Assembly (NCBI RefSeq): GCF_013140855.1
Contig: NZ_JABBPG010000002.1
Location: 620,001-684,000 of the forward strand
From: Pseudoalteromonas caenipelagi
GTDB lineage: Bacteria; Pseudomonadota; Gammaproteobacteria; Enterobacterales; Alteromonadaceae
Direction: 5' to 3'
DNA length: 64,000 nt
A program made the position numbers and the translations under genes. Of the stretch, positions 26,435 through 36,297 are shown one piece after another. Below the pieces are notes generated by a model that was given only the letters and a program-made list of their open reading frames with translations, was not told the origin of the DNA and searched no databases. Each line of letters begins with the position of its first letter. Position 1 is the first letter of the stretch.

Positions 26435-28435
26435 TTAGTGGGGGCCTGTATTTTTGGCAGCAGTTAGCCAGTTACTTTGCCAAATGTAGTTACCATGAAC
26501 ATAATACAAATCATCTTGATGAATGATTGCGCGGTCGTTACCAGACCAAACGTATGGCACGTTATCGCTATCTGGATAGGTAATAACACTGCTACCCATA
26601 TAGTTCATTTGCTTTTCGCCAGTGTTTAACTCAAATGCAGCCAACGCATTTTCTCGTGTCCATGTTCCAGATGAAGAGTCTGAATTACTGCTATGCCATG
26701 TTTCTATTGGTAAAGTGAAACGATACTGCCCGTCAGCCACTTTTAAAATGCTAAATGCGTGGTAGTTTGACTCTACGGCGGAGTATGCATTGTCAAATTT
26801 ATGCACGTTGAGCTGTTGTGGATTTCCAATATCACTGATATCAAACAAGCTTACTTGAGTACCTTGGGTAATAACTGGCACACCATCGCTAAGGTCGTTC
26901 ACGTGCTGGCCTATACCGAGCAATAAGTTATCGTTGATTGGGTGTAAATATGAAGAATAGCCTGGTATCTCTAGTGCGCCAGCAATAACAGGTGCTTGCA
27001 TATTCGATAGATCAATGACATAGAGTGGATCTGTCTGCTTGAATGTCACGACATAGGCCCTGTCTTCAACAAAGCGCACTGCATAAACATTTTCATCCAC
27101 AATGTCTTTTGTATTTACCTTGCCTATTTTTGAAGGTTGAGACTCGTTGGGAAGCTGGCTTATTACAGCAAGTTTATTTCCTTGCTGCTCTAATACAAAT
27201 AACCTGTGGTCAAAGCCATCCATGCTATTGCCATCACTGGTGAGCACTCTTAGATAGGACTGTTTTTCGCTAAAGCGTAAATTCGGGTTATTCCAACCGA
27301 AGTGCCCCGTAACTTCACCTGTAGCGCTATAGTTAATCGCATTGTCAGCAAGGTTAAATTTGTGAATAACTGAATTGGAGGTGCCCTCTTGGTAATGTGT
27401 ACTGTAAGCATATAGAGCCTGCTTGGATGCGTATAAACCATCGATATAAGTGTTAACACAGATAGAACTTTGCACAGTAGGATCAGTTAAGGAAATTTTG
27501 GTTAACGTCATGATGGCGTCGTATCCATCATTTTGGGTTGCGCCTTCGTTGATATAACAATCTGCTGGGTTAAATAGCGGATTTGACTGGTCGCTCAGAT
27601 TGTTTTTTATTGTCGGAAGTAGCTTATCGATGTTCTGGTTTTGGATAGCTTTGTAATCAGCCAGTTTGCTTTGTTCGGTATTATCTGTTCCAACAAAGCC
27701 ATCAAATTTGGGGCGAAAGTTACTGACAATATATAACTGATCTTCAATGACCCTTGTATCTATAAGCTGTCCTTCTATGGTGTAATGGGCCTTTACAGTA
27801 GTTTGTTCAGGAATACTTACATCCATTAAACTTAGCTCAAATTGTTGAGCGGCTGGTGCGACAATTGAAGAGCTGGTGGCCATCAGTGGTTCAATACTAA
27901 ACCAACCTATGTCATGATTAAGCACAGCAAGAGTATTATCGTGAAGGTAAAGTTGCTGAGTTTGATAATCAGTTGTGGAGCTAATGACTTCTTTTACCTG
28001 ATTGACGTTACCAGACTCATCACGCTTCATAATACGAACAAACTGATGATATTGTTCAGCTACGGTTAAACTATGAGCGCTGTTGGCGCTGATGTACATA
28101 TACTGACCGTCATATTTAATTCTATCGGCTTCATCTACACCTTGCTCCTGTACGTTAGTGCTTGATGACGTTGCCGTTACCGTAGCTAAATCGCCCTCAC
28201 TGCTATTCGTTGGCTGAGCGGGCGTATCATATTGATAATGACGCATGAACAAGCCATTTTTCAAATGGGTGGTAAATTGTTGTGCACTGGCTTTGGTCAA
28301 AGGGGTAGTCGATACCTTTATGCCGTTGAGCTGAGGCAAACTATCGGTTTTTTTATCAGAGCTACTATCGTTATCACTAGAACAGGCACCAAGCAATACA
28401 GTGGCACCAATCGCAATTAGACGTGGGTAAAACAT
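26435..28435 (-). CDS. Beta-propeller domain lipoprotein
   Basis: 666 aa with a lipoprotein signal peptide (lipobox LGAC/S, cysteine 18), so membrane-anchored, probably periplasmic or surface exposed. It matches the secreted beta-propeller family (Pfam Beta_propel): the hallmark NVQEQGVDEADRIKYDGQYMY occurs near 94-115, followed by repeated strands such as YAVRFVEDRAYVVTFKQTDPLYVIDL and PINDNLLLGIGQ. The biochemical function of the family is unknown. Single gene with a shared terminator and its own upstream region (28436-28662). Confidence 0.85.
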   Translation of the reverse strand: MFYPRLIAIGATVLLGACSSDNDSSSDKKTDSLPQLNGIKVSTTPLTKASAQQFTTHLKNGLFMRHYQYDTPAQPTNSSEGDLATVTATSSSTNVQEQGVDEADRIKYDGQYMYISANSAHSLTVAEQYHQFVRIMKRDESGNVNQVKEVISSTTDYQTQQLYLHDNTLAVLNHDIGWFSIEPLMATSSSIVAPAAQQFELSLMDVSIPEQTTVKAHYTIEGQLIDTRVIEDQLYIVSNFRPKFDGFVGTDNTEQSKLADYKAIQNQNIDKLLPTIKNNLSDQSNPLFNPADCYINEGATQNDGYDAIMTLTKISLTDPTVQSSICVNTYIDGLYASKQALYAYSTHYQEGTSNSVIHKFNLADNAINYSATGEVTGHFGWNNPNLRFSEKQSYLRVLTSDGNSMDGFDHRLFVLEQQGNKLAVISQLPNESQPSKIGKVNTKDIVDENVYAVRFVEDRAYVVTFKQTDPLYVIDLSNMQAPVIAGALEIPGYSSYLHPINDNLLLGIGQHVNDLSDGVPVITQGTQVSLFDISDIGNPQQLNVHKFDNAYSAVESNYHAFSILKVADGQYRFTLPIETWHSSNSDSSSGTWTRENALAAFELNTGEKQMNYMGSSVITYPDSDNVPYVWSGNDRAIIHQDDLYYVHGNYIWQSNWLTAAKNTGPH

Positions 28436-28662
28436 TATACTTATCTCCTTTAGTTAATGACCTTTTTAACTGTACAAAATTCCTTCTTATTAACTGTTAC
28501 CTTTGAACGGTGAATTGTTATTAAGTGTTACTCTAGATAGCAAATTGCAAATACGATGGTAAATTAGCTAGTGTAGACAATTTTTTGTACTGTATGAGCG
28601 CAAAGAAATAAGAGTATTAGATTACTTGTACAGCAAACACTAGCAACTTTTAGGAGACCAGC

Positions 28663-29565
28663 TTGAAACAGGTTTTATTGGCAGTGAGTTTTATGCTGAC
28701 ATTACAGGCGAATGCTCAGTCATGTGAGCCTAAAAGTACGGAGTGCGTAGCAGTTGGGCAATGGCAGTTTAGTGTAGCTATTGGTGCAGGGGTGATGACT
28801 AACCCGTTATTTGGGGGGGAGAATATTCCGCTGGTGGTCATTCCTTACATAAGCTACTACCGAGACCGATTCTTTTGGGACAACACCACGTTAGGCTACA
28901 CCCTGAGTAACACAAAGCATTTTGATATTAGCGTTGTAATTGAACCTAATGCAGAGCAAGCCTATTTTGAGCGTTTTCATGTACGTAACCTGATTGCGCC
29001 AGAAAGCTATTTTGATGCCAGTGGAACCAAAGTAGACAGTGGTATTTTGCCAGATGGTACATCAAGCGAAGGCGACTTATCACCCATCACCCCCAGAATC
29101 AGTATAGATGACATATCCAAGCGTAAGTGGACCATTGATGGCGGGGTGTTAGCGCATTGGTATGTAAATGAAGGCTCAAAGTTTACATTTAGTTGGCTTA
29201 AAGACTTCAAAGGCGTATATAAAGGTCAGCACTCCACACTGTCTTATAGCCAAAAAGTCCCTCTACCAGAACAATTACCTGCTAAATTACAGCTTAAACT
29301 TGGTGCTCATTGGCAAAGCCGCCAGCTAGTAGATTACTACTATGGACTGCGCAGCAGCGACAGTAAGGATCCGCGGCTTTATTATCAAGGAAAAAGTACT
29401 GTTTCTCCTTTTGTTGCGTTGGCATTTAACTATCGCTTGAGTGAAAAATGGCAGTTAAAGGTGAGTGCTAAACACAAATTTTTAGGCTCAGGTATAAGTG
29501 ATAGCCCATTGCTTAAACACCACAATACAAGCAGTGTATTTGTTGGGGGGCTATATGAATTTTAA
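28663..29565 (+). CDS. MipA/OmpV-family outer membrane protein
   Basis: 300 aa, starting at a TTG with a strong Shine-Dalgarno (TAGGAGA, 5 nt spacing). Signal peptide ends near ANAQ. The mature part has the MipA/OmpV pattern: GAGVMTNPLFGGENIPLVVIPYISYYRDRFFWDN near the start and a C-terminal aromatic strand ending ...VFVGGLYEF, typical of beta-barrels. First gene of a four-gene run with DUF3019, a response regulator and a sensor kinase. This arrangement suggests an envelope-stress or envelope-permeability response in which MipA and the DUF3019 protein are output or sensing partners. Confidence 0.88.
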   Translation: MKQVLLAVSFMLTLQANAQSCEPKSTECVAVGQWQFSVAIGAGVMTNPLFGGENIPLVVIPYISYYRDRFFWDNTTLGYTLSNTKHFDISVVIEPNAEQAYFERFHVRNLIAPESYFDASGTKVDSGILPDGTSSEGDLSPITPRISIDDISKRKWTIDGGVLAHWYVNEGSKFTFSWLKDFKGVYKGQHSTLSYSQKVPLPEQLPAKLQLKLGAHWQSRQLVDYYYGLRSSDSKDPRLYYQGKSTVSPFVALAFNYRLSEKWQLKVSAKHKFLGSGISDSPLLKHHNTSSVFVGGLYEF

Positions 29566-29953
29566 AGCGTATTTTGTCGTTGCGCTGGTATTGGTTATAA
29601 ATTTAACAAAGCCGTTGGCTGCAGGGACGAATTCAGGCCAAACGCTATTAGAAATCAAACCGGTGACTTGTATTGTTAGACAGATGGGAGAACTGTGCCA
29701 AATGACGATAAAGTTGCATTGGTTTAGTTCCTCTGCGATTGATGCGTGTTTGTATCAAGAGCAGCTTAAATTGCGATGTTGGCAAACAAAGCAGCAAATC
29801 AATGAGCAGCTCGATATTTCCTTACAAAAAAACATGAACTTTCGTTTAATTGATAGTAAAAATGTAGTGCTTGCCCAGCAACTCATTAACGTAAATGCGG
29901 CGGTGAGCCGTCAATATCGACGAAAATTAAAAACAGATTGGAGTATTTTTTAA
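29555..29953 (+). CDS. DUF3019-family exported protein
   Basis: 132 aa from the ATG at 29555, overlapping the end of the MipA gene by 11 bp. Signal peptide through about residue 22 (PLAA/GT). The mature domain with four cysteines (TCIVRQMGELCQM, IDACLYQ, LRCWQT) matches what is usually annotated DUF3019, found next to RstAB-like two-component genes in marine gammaproteobacteria. Probably periplasmic. Its stop overlaps the start of the response regulator (TAATG), indicating translational coupling. Confidence 0.8.
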   Translation: MNFKAYFVVALVLVINLTKPLAAGTNSGQTLLEIKPVTCIVRQMGELCQMTIKLHWFSSSAIDACLYQEQLKLRCWQTKQQINEQLDISLQKNMNFRLIDSKNVVLAQQLINVNAAVSRQYRRKLKTDWSIF

Positions 29954-30642
29954 TGGCCCATGTGATGCTTGTTGAAGATGATATTCGTTTAGCCAACCTG
30001 ACCTCACAGTTTTTGCAAAGCCATGGCTTTAAAGTGACTCAAGTTCATGATGGCGAACAAGCCTGCAAAGATATTGTAGCAGCGCAACCCGACGTGGTGG
30101 TTTTGGATATTATGTTGCCCAATCGAGATGGGTTCAGCGTATGCCGACAAGTGCGCCTTGATTATCAGGGACCTATTTTATTTCTAACAGCCAAAGATAG
30201 TGATTTTGACCAAGTAAGGGGGCTCGAAATAGGTGCTGATGATTATGTGATAAAACCTGTTGAACCACATGTTTTATTAGCGCGGCTCAATGCTTTACTC
30301 AGGCGCAATAGCTCAGTGATTAGCTCTAGTGAACAACTCACATTGGGGCAACTGAGTATCAACAAGGCCAGTCGCAAGGTAACACTCGATGCGCAAGAGG
30401 TTGAATTAACCAGTTATGAGTTTGATTTGTTGTGGGCGTTAGCTAGTCGAGCAGGTGAAACGCAAAGCCGTGAGTATATATACAAACACGTGGTTGGACG
30501 AGAGTATGATGGTCTTGATCGTAGCGTTGATGTGAGGATCTCTCGGTTACGCAAGAAGCTAAATGACAATTTGGATCAGCCTGAGCGACTTATCACGGTA
30601 TGGGGCAAAGGTTATCTGTGTTCAAAATCAGCTTGGGGATAG
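29953..30642 (+). CDS. OmpR-family response regulator (RstA-like)
   Basis: 229 aa: receiver domain with acidic pocket E8 D9 D10, phosphoacceptor D52 (VVLDIMLP) and lysine in YVIKPVEP; winged-helix output domain with SREYIYKHVVGREYDGLDRSVDVRISRLRKKL and WGKGYLC. The closest known type is RstA. Translation is coupled to the DUF3019 gene (TAATG) and followed 7 bp later by its kinase, so the pair is cognate. It probably autoregulates the mipA-DUF3019 operon; that is inference. Confidence 0.92.
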   Translation: MAHVMLVEDDIRLANLTSQFLQSHGFKVTQVHDGEQACKDIVAAQPDVVVLDIMLPNRDGFSVCRQVRLDYQGPILFLTAKDSDFDQVRGLEIGADDYVIKPVEPHVLLARLNALLRRNSSVISSSEQLTLGQLSINKASRKVTLDAQEVELTSYEFDLLWALASRAGETQSREYIYKHVVGREYDGLDRSVDVRISRLRKKLNDNLDQPERLITVWGKGYLCSKSAWG

Positions 30643-30649
30643 CGATTAG

Positions 30650-31885
30650 ATGATCCGCTTGTTGATCAGTTTATATTTGGTAGTGTTCTTAAGTATTATC
30701 GCAATTAATCAAGGCAGTGAGTTGATTTGGCAACAGTTAGCTTATCAACAGCCTGATGACTTACGTCACGCATCACAAGTTGCCAAAAGCTTACAAGCAA
30801 GTCTTTCTGTTAGTAAACAACTCCCCTCATCGCTTCGCCACTATCCGTTGGATGAAGTTGCCTGGTTAGCGGAGCAAAAAGCACAGCTTCTGCAAGGTGA
30901 TATTGTTACCACTTACACCGAGAAAAATAATGCGCTGTTATCGTTTTTATTAACAGGCACCGACACGGTGGTGCAACTGGGCCCATTTAAGCCTGTTGAG
31001 CAAGTATTGATACCTAAATACTTACTTAAGTTAAGTTCATTTGTATTGTTGGCATTGCTATTGATGTTTTGGTTACGCCCCCTTTGGCGAGATTTAATGC
31101 AGTTTAAACACGTCACCGAACAACTCGCTAAAGGACAACTAAATATCTCCATTGCGCCATCTCGATTCTCTGCTATCGCAACATTGACCAGCCAGTTTCA
31201 TTCTATGGCGACTAAAGTTGCAAACCTAATGAACAACCAAAAACATTTAGTGAATGCAGTGTCACATGAGTTACGTACACCTCTGGCAAGGCTTAAATTT
31301 GCTCTGGCGATGTTAGAGCCGCAAACGCCTGAGTCGGTATCTCAAATGTCGCAAGATGTGCAAGAAATGGAATTCTTAATTGATGAAATGCTTGGCTACG
31401 CGCGTTTAGAGATGGCACAAAACACCTTAAAATTTGAATCTTTTGATATTGTGGCGTTATTGGATGAGCAAATAGCAAAGCTAAAAAGAACATCAACAAA
31501 ACACATCGAGTTAGTATGCCCCTACAAGACATTATTTTTCACTGCTGAGCGCCAATATATGGCTCGCGTGTTGCAAAATCTTTTAGGTAATGCAGACAAG
31601 TATGGTCAGAGCAAAGTTTATGTGCAACTACAAAAGACTCCAAACCATGTAAAGATAGTGATTGCTGATGATGGTCAAGGGATCGCTGAAACAGACCGCA
31701 CAAAAGTGTTTGAGCCTTTTTCTAGGCTAGAAAAAAGCCGCAATAAAAGCTCCGGCGGTTTTGGCTTGGGGTTAGCAATTGTCGATAAAATCATATCGTG
31801 GCATGGTGGGCGGTGCGAAATAGAAACGTCAAAATGGGGGGGCGCCCAGTTTGTGCTCACCTTACCTAAACAAAATCAGGCATAA
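30650..31885 (+). CDS. Membrane sensor histidine kinase (RstB-like)
   Basis: 411 aa: transmembrane helices about 3-17 and 127-147 enclosing a periplasmic sensor of roughly 105 residues, HAMP segment (about 150-200), HisKA with H206 in SHELRTPLARL, and a HATPase domain with N box (QNLLGNADKYG), G1 (IADDGQGI), F box and G2 (GGFGLGLAI). All catalytic boxes are present. Cognate kinase of the response regulator 7 bp upstream; last gene of the MipA operon. Confidence 0.92.
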   Translation: MIRLLISLYLVVFLSIIAINQGSELIWQQLAYQQPDDLRHASQVAKSLQASLSVSKQLPSSLRHYPLDEVAWLAEQKAQLLQGDIVTTYTEKNNALLSFLLTGTDTVVQLGPFKPVEQVLIPKYLLKLSSFVLLALLLMFWLRPLWRDLMQFKHVTEQLAKGQLNISIAPSRFSAIATLTSQFHSMATKVANLMNNQKHLVNAVSHELRTPLARLKFALAMLEPQTPESVSQMSQDVQEMEFLIDEMLGYARLEMAQNTLKFESFDIVALLDEQIAKLKRTSTKHIELVCPYKTLFFTAERQYMARVLQNLLGNADKYGQSKVYVQLQKTPNHVKIVIADDGQGIAETDRTKVFEPFSRLEKSRNKSSGGFGLGLAIVDKIISWHGGRCEIETSKWGGAQFVLTLPKQNQA

Positions 31886-32631
31886 ACTAAATCATTGTTA
31901 GTTGTGTCAGCTCGCTGCTGGGTTGTGATATTTCAAACCTGACGTATGACTGTTGATATTCTTAAACAAGTACAAAATAATGAACGCGTTCGATAGCCAA
32001 GCATTCAAAAAATCACGCCATCATCCTGACGTAGGTCAGGATCTTAGTGATGCCTCCATCGCTGTTATAGGTTTTTTAATCGCTTCAAAAGCCTTCCGCT
32101 TTTTTATGAGCTCTGACCTGCTTTGTTAAGCTCTTGTGTTCAAGAGTCTTGTTGTATTTATTACTATTTATGAGTTTCTAGTAAATAGGAAGGCCTTTTA
32201 CCTATTTTAATGTAATCGATATCGTATTTCTTTGCGATTATAGGACATTGAAGGTTTCGTTTTCTTCTAAAAATCTTAAATTTTTCAGGTGATAAAGCTC
32301 TTTATCTTTACTTAAACTTGCGATATTTTTTGTAATAGCTGCGATGCGGCAAAATATCAAAATGACGACTAATGTTTCCAACTTACACTAAACCTCAGTG
32401 AATAGTGCCGCCAGTAGCGGCCTGACCATACAAGGAAAATGACAGGTCTACCGTGAAATTTGTAGTGAGTTTACAAGCAACATTAAGTGCTTGTTATCAC
32501 TCAGCTAACTTTGTACACAATTGGTAGAAATAAGAAAAAGCATAGCTCGTCGTTATTCATCAAGACGTTGACTTATCGCTAAAAAGCAAACTCAGACACA
32601 TAGTGAAGAAGCTACATAGCCTTAAAGCACT
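31886..32631. other. Gene-free region with a REP-like palindrome
   Basis: 746 bp between the kinase and arfB with no credible gene. It contains ATCCTGAC-GTAG-GTCAGGAT (32023-32042) inside outer arms ATCAC (32012-32016) and GTGAT (32047-32051), resembling short palindromic repeats of marine gammaproteobacteria. A weak AAAAGC/GCTTTTTT hairpin lies near 32087-32105. A 24-codon frame from GTG 32452 was not convincing. Confidence 0.5.
32012..32051. repeat. REP-like imperfect palindrome
   Basis: Perfect 8-bp core arms (ATCCTGAC/GTCAGGAT) around GTAG, plus 5-bp outer arms. One copy in this window, in gene-free DNA. It resembles interspersed palindromes I recall from related marine genomes, but its repetitive nature cannot be shown here. 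Confidence 0.45.
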
Positions 32632-33045
32632 TTAAAACTGAACTTTGCCTCTGAGATTTTTGGTTTGACCGCGTTTAACTTTGCTCTCGACTCGTTTTCG
32701 TTGTGAGCTTTTAGTAGGCTTGGTTGCACGGCGAGCTTTTTGTGTTTTTACCGCTTCTAAGATAAGTGTTTTTAACCTTTGCAAAGCTTCTTCTTTGTTC
32801 ATTTCTTGCGTACGGTGAGACTGGGCTTTGATCACGATAACCCCGTCTTTGGTAATGCGACTATCATTGAGGCTGAGCAATCGTTGTTTATAAAACTCAG
32901 GTAATGCAGAGCTTTTAATATCAAATTTTAGGTGAATAGCACTCGATACTTTGTTTACGTTTTGACCGCCGGCCCCTTGCGCTCTAATAGCACTGATATC
33001 TATTTCCCAAGCAGCAATTTCGACATTGTTTGATAGTCGTAGCAT
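32632..33045 (-). CDS. arfB: Alternative ribosome-rescue factor ArfB (YaeJ)
   Basis: Releases nascent chains from ribosomes stalled without a stop codon by hydrolysing peptidyl-tRNA. 137 aa, the usual length. The GGQ catalytic motif is in RAQGAGGQNVNKV near residues 24-28, and the essential basic C-terminal tail (RRATKPTKSSQRKRVESKVKR...) that enters the empty mRNA channel is present. No zinc or codon-recognition domain, as expected for ArfB rather than RF1/RF2. Single gene, transcribed away from the ABC unit's end. Confidence 0.94.
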   Translation of the reverse strand: MLRLSNNVEIAAWEIDISAIRAQGAGGQNVNKVSSAIHLKFDIKSSALPEFYKQRLLSLNDSRITKDGVIVIKAQSHRTQEMNKEEALQRLKTLILEAVKTQKARRATKPTKSSQRKRVESKVKRGQTKNLRGKVQF

Positions 33046-33207
33046 AGTAACGGTTTTACAAAGTGATTATTGGGCAATTCTATCACAGCAAGTACCATCA
33101 TAAAAATACGCCAAAAGAGCGTCATTGTTGATAGTTGTGGGTAATGGCAAGCGTTGTTGGGCGTTCCGCTAAGGCAACTTGCCATTACTTTGGTTCAATC
33201 AGGGTAT

Positions 33208-33903
33208 TTATGCGTAGGCAATGGCTTTTGCGGTGTGTTCACACTCGTTTAGATAGCCATCTTTGATTTGTATAATTCTACTTGCCTGCTCGGCTTGTTC
33301 ATTATCATGAGTCACCATAATAATGCTAGTACCCTGTGCGTTGATATCTTTAAGCAGCGACATGATGCCGTCAGCCATTTTTGAATCAAGGTTACCTGTA
33401 GGCTCATCGGCAAGAATAACCGATGGTGAACCCGCAATTGCACGCGCAATCGCAACTCGTTGCTGTTGCCCGCCAGATAATTGTGAAGGGTAATGATTTT
33501 TTCGCCCAGCAAGACCGACTTGTTCTAAAGCATGTGTAATACGTTTATGACGCTCGCTGTGATTAAACTTTCTATAGCGAAGTGGCATATCAATGTTGTC
33601 ATACAAATTCAGCTCAGGGATAAGATTAAAGCTTTGGAAAATAAAGCCAACCTTTTCATTGCGATAAGCCGATTTTTGCTTGTCTTTCATTTTCGAAACG
33701 TCTTGACCGTCTAGCTCATACAGGCCTTCGCTGTGTTCTTCGAGTAATCCTGCGATATTGAGAAAGGTTGTTTTACCCGACCCTGATGGGCCTATAACAC
33801 TTACAAATTCACCTTGTTCTATAATCAAATCGAAAGGTTGCAAAGCCTGAGTTTTAATGTTTTCAGTGTAAAACGCTTTTGCGAGCCTATGCATTTTTAA
33901 CAT
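33208..33903 (-). CDS. ABC transporter ATP-binding protein (MacB/LolD type)
   Basis: 232 aa from the ATG at 33903 (AAGGA 7 nt upstream); an upstream in-frame start at 33945 would overlap the adaptor gene. Walker [11 protein letters not shown] loop, signature [17 protein letters not shown], Walker [13 protein letters not shown] and H-loop MVTHD are all present. The sequence is of the LolD/MacB/FtsE class that partners FtsX-like permeases. It follows the adaptor gene by 13 bp. No permease gene follows; the next gene downstream is arfB. Confidence 0.93.
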   Translation of the reverse strand: MLKMHRLAKAFYTENIKTQALQPFDLIIEQGEFVSVIGPSGSGKTTFLNIAGLLEEHSEGLYELDGQDVSKMKDKQKSAYRNEKVGFIFQSFNLIPELNLYDNIDMPLRYRKFNHSERHKRITHALEQVGLAGRKNHYPSQLSGGQQQRVAIARAIAGSPSVILADEPTGNLDSKMADGIMSLLKDINAQGTSIIMVTHDNEQAEQASRIIQIKDGYLNECEHTAKAIAYA

Positions 33904-33916
33904 ATTGCCATCCTTG

Positions 33917-35197
33917 CTATTGTAAGATGCGCACACGCGGCGCATCTTTAAAGATATTTGTATCTGAGATCACAACGCGATCTCCCTGACTTAGACCTGA
34001 TATAACCTCTACTTGTGCTAGGCTACGAGAGCCAAGTTCAATAGGGATTTTTATGGCTTCTTCGCCATTGAGTACGTAAGCAAATTGGCCATTATAAGAA
34101 TTAACAAATTGTCCTCTGGGTAAATAGGCAATGTTATTTTTTTGTTCAAGTATGATACGGGTTGTGAGCCGTTGATTTTGTCTAAGCCCCGTTAAAGAAG
34201 TATCTTTGAAGCGGATCTTTGCACTTACTGAACCTTGAGATATTTCAGGAGAAATGGCAACTAGCTCACCGGCATACTGTGTGTGATTCAGCGTGATCAG
34301 AGCTTCCATCCCCAATGCTAAGTCATCTGCGTAACTTTCAGGTATTTGCACTTCAAGTTCGTATTGAGTTAAGTCAACCACTCGCAACAATGCTTGGTTT
34401 TTTGTCACCGAGCTTTTTTGCTGCACGTTCAAGTTGCCGACAAGTCCGGTGACAGGTGACGTGATCTGTAATCCATCTACTTGGCGCTTTAACTCTGTGA
34501 CTTTGACTTGTTGTGATTGTAACTCTAGCTCTCGAGTTTGAATTTCAAATTTTTGACTTTCTTTAAGTAGCGCCACTTCTTTGAGTACGTGCTGATATTC
34601 TCTTTTCGCATTTTGTAAATCGTCTTTGGCTTTTTGATAATCAATATCGCTGATCACATTATTTTTTTTAGCATTTTCAGAACGCAACATCTCTCGCTGT
34701 GCTGCGTTAAGTGCAACTTCAGCCTTACCTATCAAGTTATCTTGCTGAAGGTTTGATTTCTTTACTTGAATCTTTTCACGTTCGAGGTGGGTTTTGAGTT
34801 TGGTTAAATTTGCAACTTCTTGATTATAAAGGCTCTTAAGCTCTGGGCTGTCAATAACCGCTAGTGATTGGCCTTGTTCAACACTGTCACCCGCTTCAAC
34901 AAGGTAGGTGACGGTTCCTTGAGCAGGGCTATAAAGTACCGGACGCTTAGCTGCGACAACTTTTCCCTGTAGTGAAAAGTCTCTTATAAACAAGCCCTTT
35001 TCTACTTGTGCGACTCTAATTTTGTCTAACGATATGGAGTTTGTACCGCTAGTCCAATTGGCAAGCGCAGGTACGAGAATAAAATATAAAAATATAAGAA
35101 ACAGTAATATAGAGGTGACTAGCCAAACACTTTTCACCTTGGAAGGCTTGGTTTTTATCTGTGTATCTTGAGCGCTGGTATTTGATATATACGCCAT
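33917..35197 (-). CDS. HlyD/MacA-type periplasmic adaptor protein
   Basis: 426 aa: cytoplasmic N-terminus, one transmembrane helix (about 26-47), lipoyl/barrel-sandwich halves (PAQGTVTYLVEAGDSVEQGQSLAVID and ITSPVTGLVGNLNV), a long alpha-hairpin coiled coil (about 120-245) and beta-barrel and membrane-proximal segments (LALGMEALITLNHTQYAGELVAISPE, LSQGDRVVIS). Such adaptors link an ABC or RND inner-membrane pump to an outer-membrane channel. Pairs with the ATPase downstream; the permease and outer-membrane factor must be elsewhere if the pump works. GGGATTACAT precedes the ATG. Confidence 0.9.
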   Translation of the reverse strand: MAYISNTSAQDTQIKTKPSKVKSVWLVTSILLFLIFLYFILVPALANWTSGTNSISLDKIRVAQVEKGLFIRDFSLQGKVVAAKRPVLYSPAQGTVTYLVEAGDSVEQGQSLAVIDSPELKSLYNQEVANLTKLKTHLEREKIQVKKSNLQQDNLIGKAEVALNAAQREMLRSENAKKNNVISDIDYQKAKDDLQNAKREYQHVLKEVALLKESQKFEIQTRELELQSQQVKVTELKRQVDGLQITSPVTGLVGNLNVQQKSSVTKNQALLRVVDLTQYELEVQIPESYADDLALGMEALITLNHTQYAGELVAISPEISQGSVSAKIRFKDTSLTGLRQNQRLTTRIILEQKNNIAYLPRGQFVNSYNGQFAYVLNGEEAIKIPIELGSRSLAQVEVISGLSQGDRVVISDTNIFKDAPRVRILQ

Positions 35198-35393
35198 ATG
35201 TAATCCCTTTTTACCATTTGACGGTCAAAAAATAAGAGTGGCTCGAACTTAACGTTACGTTACAAAAACAACCAAAGAAGTGGCTGAAAAGTTCTAAACA
35301 AAAATACATTGTTTTTTATAGAATGTCACGAAAGTTAATTTTTTGTATTTATTTTTGTGTTTACTTTAAATTGATATCGCAGAAGCCGCACAG

Positions 35394-36197
35394 CTAAGAA
35401 TCGTCTCCTTTTTGCTTTGTTATCTCTAAATATCTGCTTTCAATAAATTTTTTCTCTTTTGTGAGATGTTTTAATGCTTGTTTTGTTTGTTCAAGTTCCG
35501 ATTTTATTTCGTTGAGATCAGCACCTTCATTGGTGTTATCGGCTTGTAATGAAAGTTGCTCTAATGCTTGATTTTGTTCCGCAATTTTCAATTTATAGTT
35601 GTTAATTGCATCGGTCATTTGTGCTTTTTCTCGTTCAAAATCCATGGTCATTTGCTCGATATTACCTGTAGGTGATACTTGAGACTGAATGGCTTGATAT
35701 TTCTCTTGCAGTTGCTGATGCTCTTTTTGCAATGTTTCAATTTCATCATTTTGATTGTATAGCTTTTTTTTTGCTTGTTTTAGCATCCCTGTGCTTTTAT
35801 CTAGATCACCTTTTAGCTTTCTAATTAAGGTGTGAGATTGAATAAGCTTTTGATTTAACGCTTTAATCGACGCTTCCTCTTTTGGGGTTATATGATCTTT
35901 AGTCGAATTTCTGATCTCAGCAAGTTGTTGCTCTAGGGTGCTTTGAATTTGGGATAGCTGGGTGATTGTCTCACTGTTGTTATTAACGTAATTAAGTGCA
36001 TTATCAACTGACTCTCGGCAGATGTTTAATATGTCTTCGCTTTGTATGTTTGGTTGCTGTTTGATCATACTGGTTGCAAAGTGCCGAAATTCTCGCAATA
36101 TTAACAGCAGAATATAAAACCATGCGGCTAGGATAATTAGGCCAAAGTTTATGGCAATATATTGATAGACATCGGCGGATAGTTGAAAGCTCTGCAT
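35394..36197 (-). CDS. Membrane-anchored coiled-coil protein
   Basis: 267 aa. One N-terminal transmembrane helix (about 13-35, YIAINFGLIILAAWFYILLLIL) followed by almost continuous coiled coil from about 65 to 260 (heptads rich in Q, E, K, L). No enzyme motif. It is divergent from a CheY-like response regulator 100 bp away, so the two may share a control region and function, for example positioning or signalling at the membrane. I recognise no named family. Confidence 0.75.
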   Translation of the reverse strand: MQSFQLSADVYQYIAINFGLIILAAWFYILLLILREFRHFATSMIKQQPNIQSEDILNICRESVDNALNYVNNNSETITQLSQIQSTLEQQLAEIRNSTKDHITPKEEASIKALNQKLIQSHTLIRKLKGDLDKSTGMLKQAKKKLYNQNDEIETLQKEHQQLQEKYQAIQSQVSPTGNIEQMTMDFEREKAQMTDAINNYKLKIAEQNQALEQLSLQADNTNEGADLNEIKSELEQTKQALKHLTKEKKFIESRYLEITKQKGDDS

Positions 36198-36297
36198 TGA
36201 TTTATGACTTACCTCTGGTGATACTTTCCTTCAGTTTAGTGATGCATAGAAAATATGCCTATAATAAAAAACAAGTTTTTGTATAAAGTGGTAAAAT

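Noticed and set aside
32452..32526. Short 24-codon reading frame after arfB
   Set aside because: No good start signal and no protein-like features.
33141..33191. Long stem-loop with GTTGGGC/GCCCAAC resembling half of an integron attC site
   Set aside because: No integrase or cassette array nearby and the second conserved box is not convincing; treated as a plain inverted repeat.
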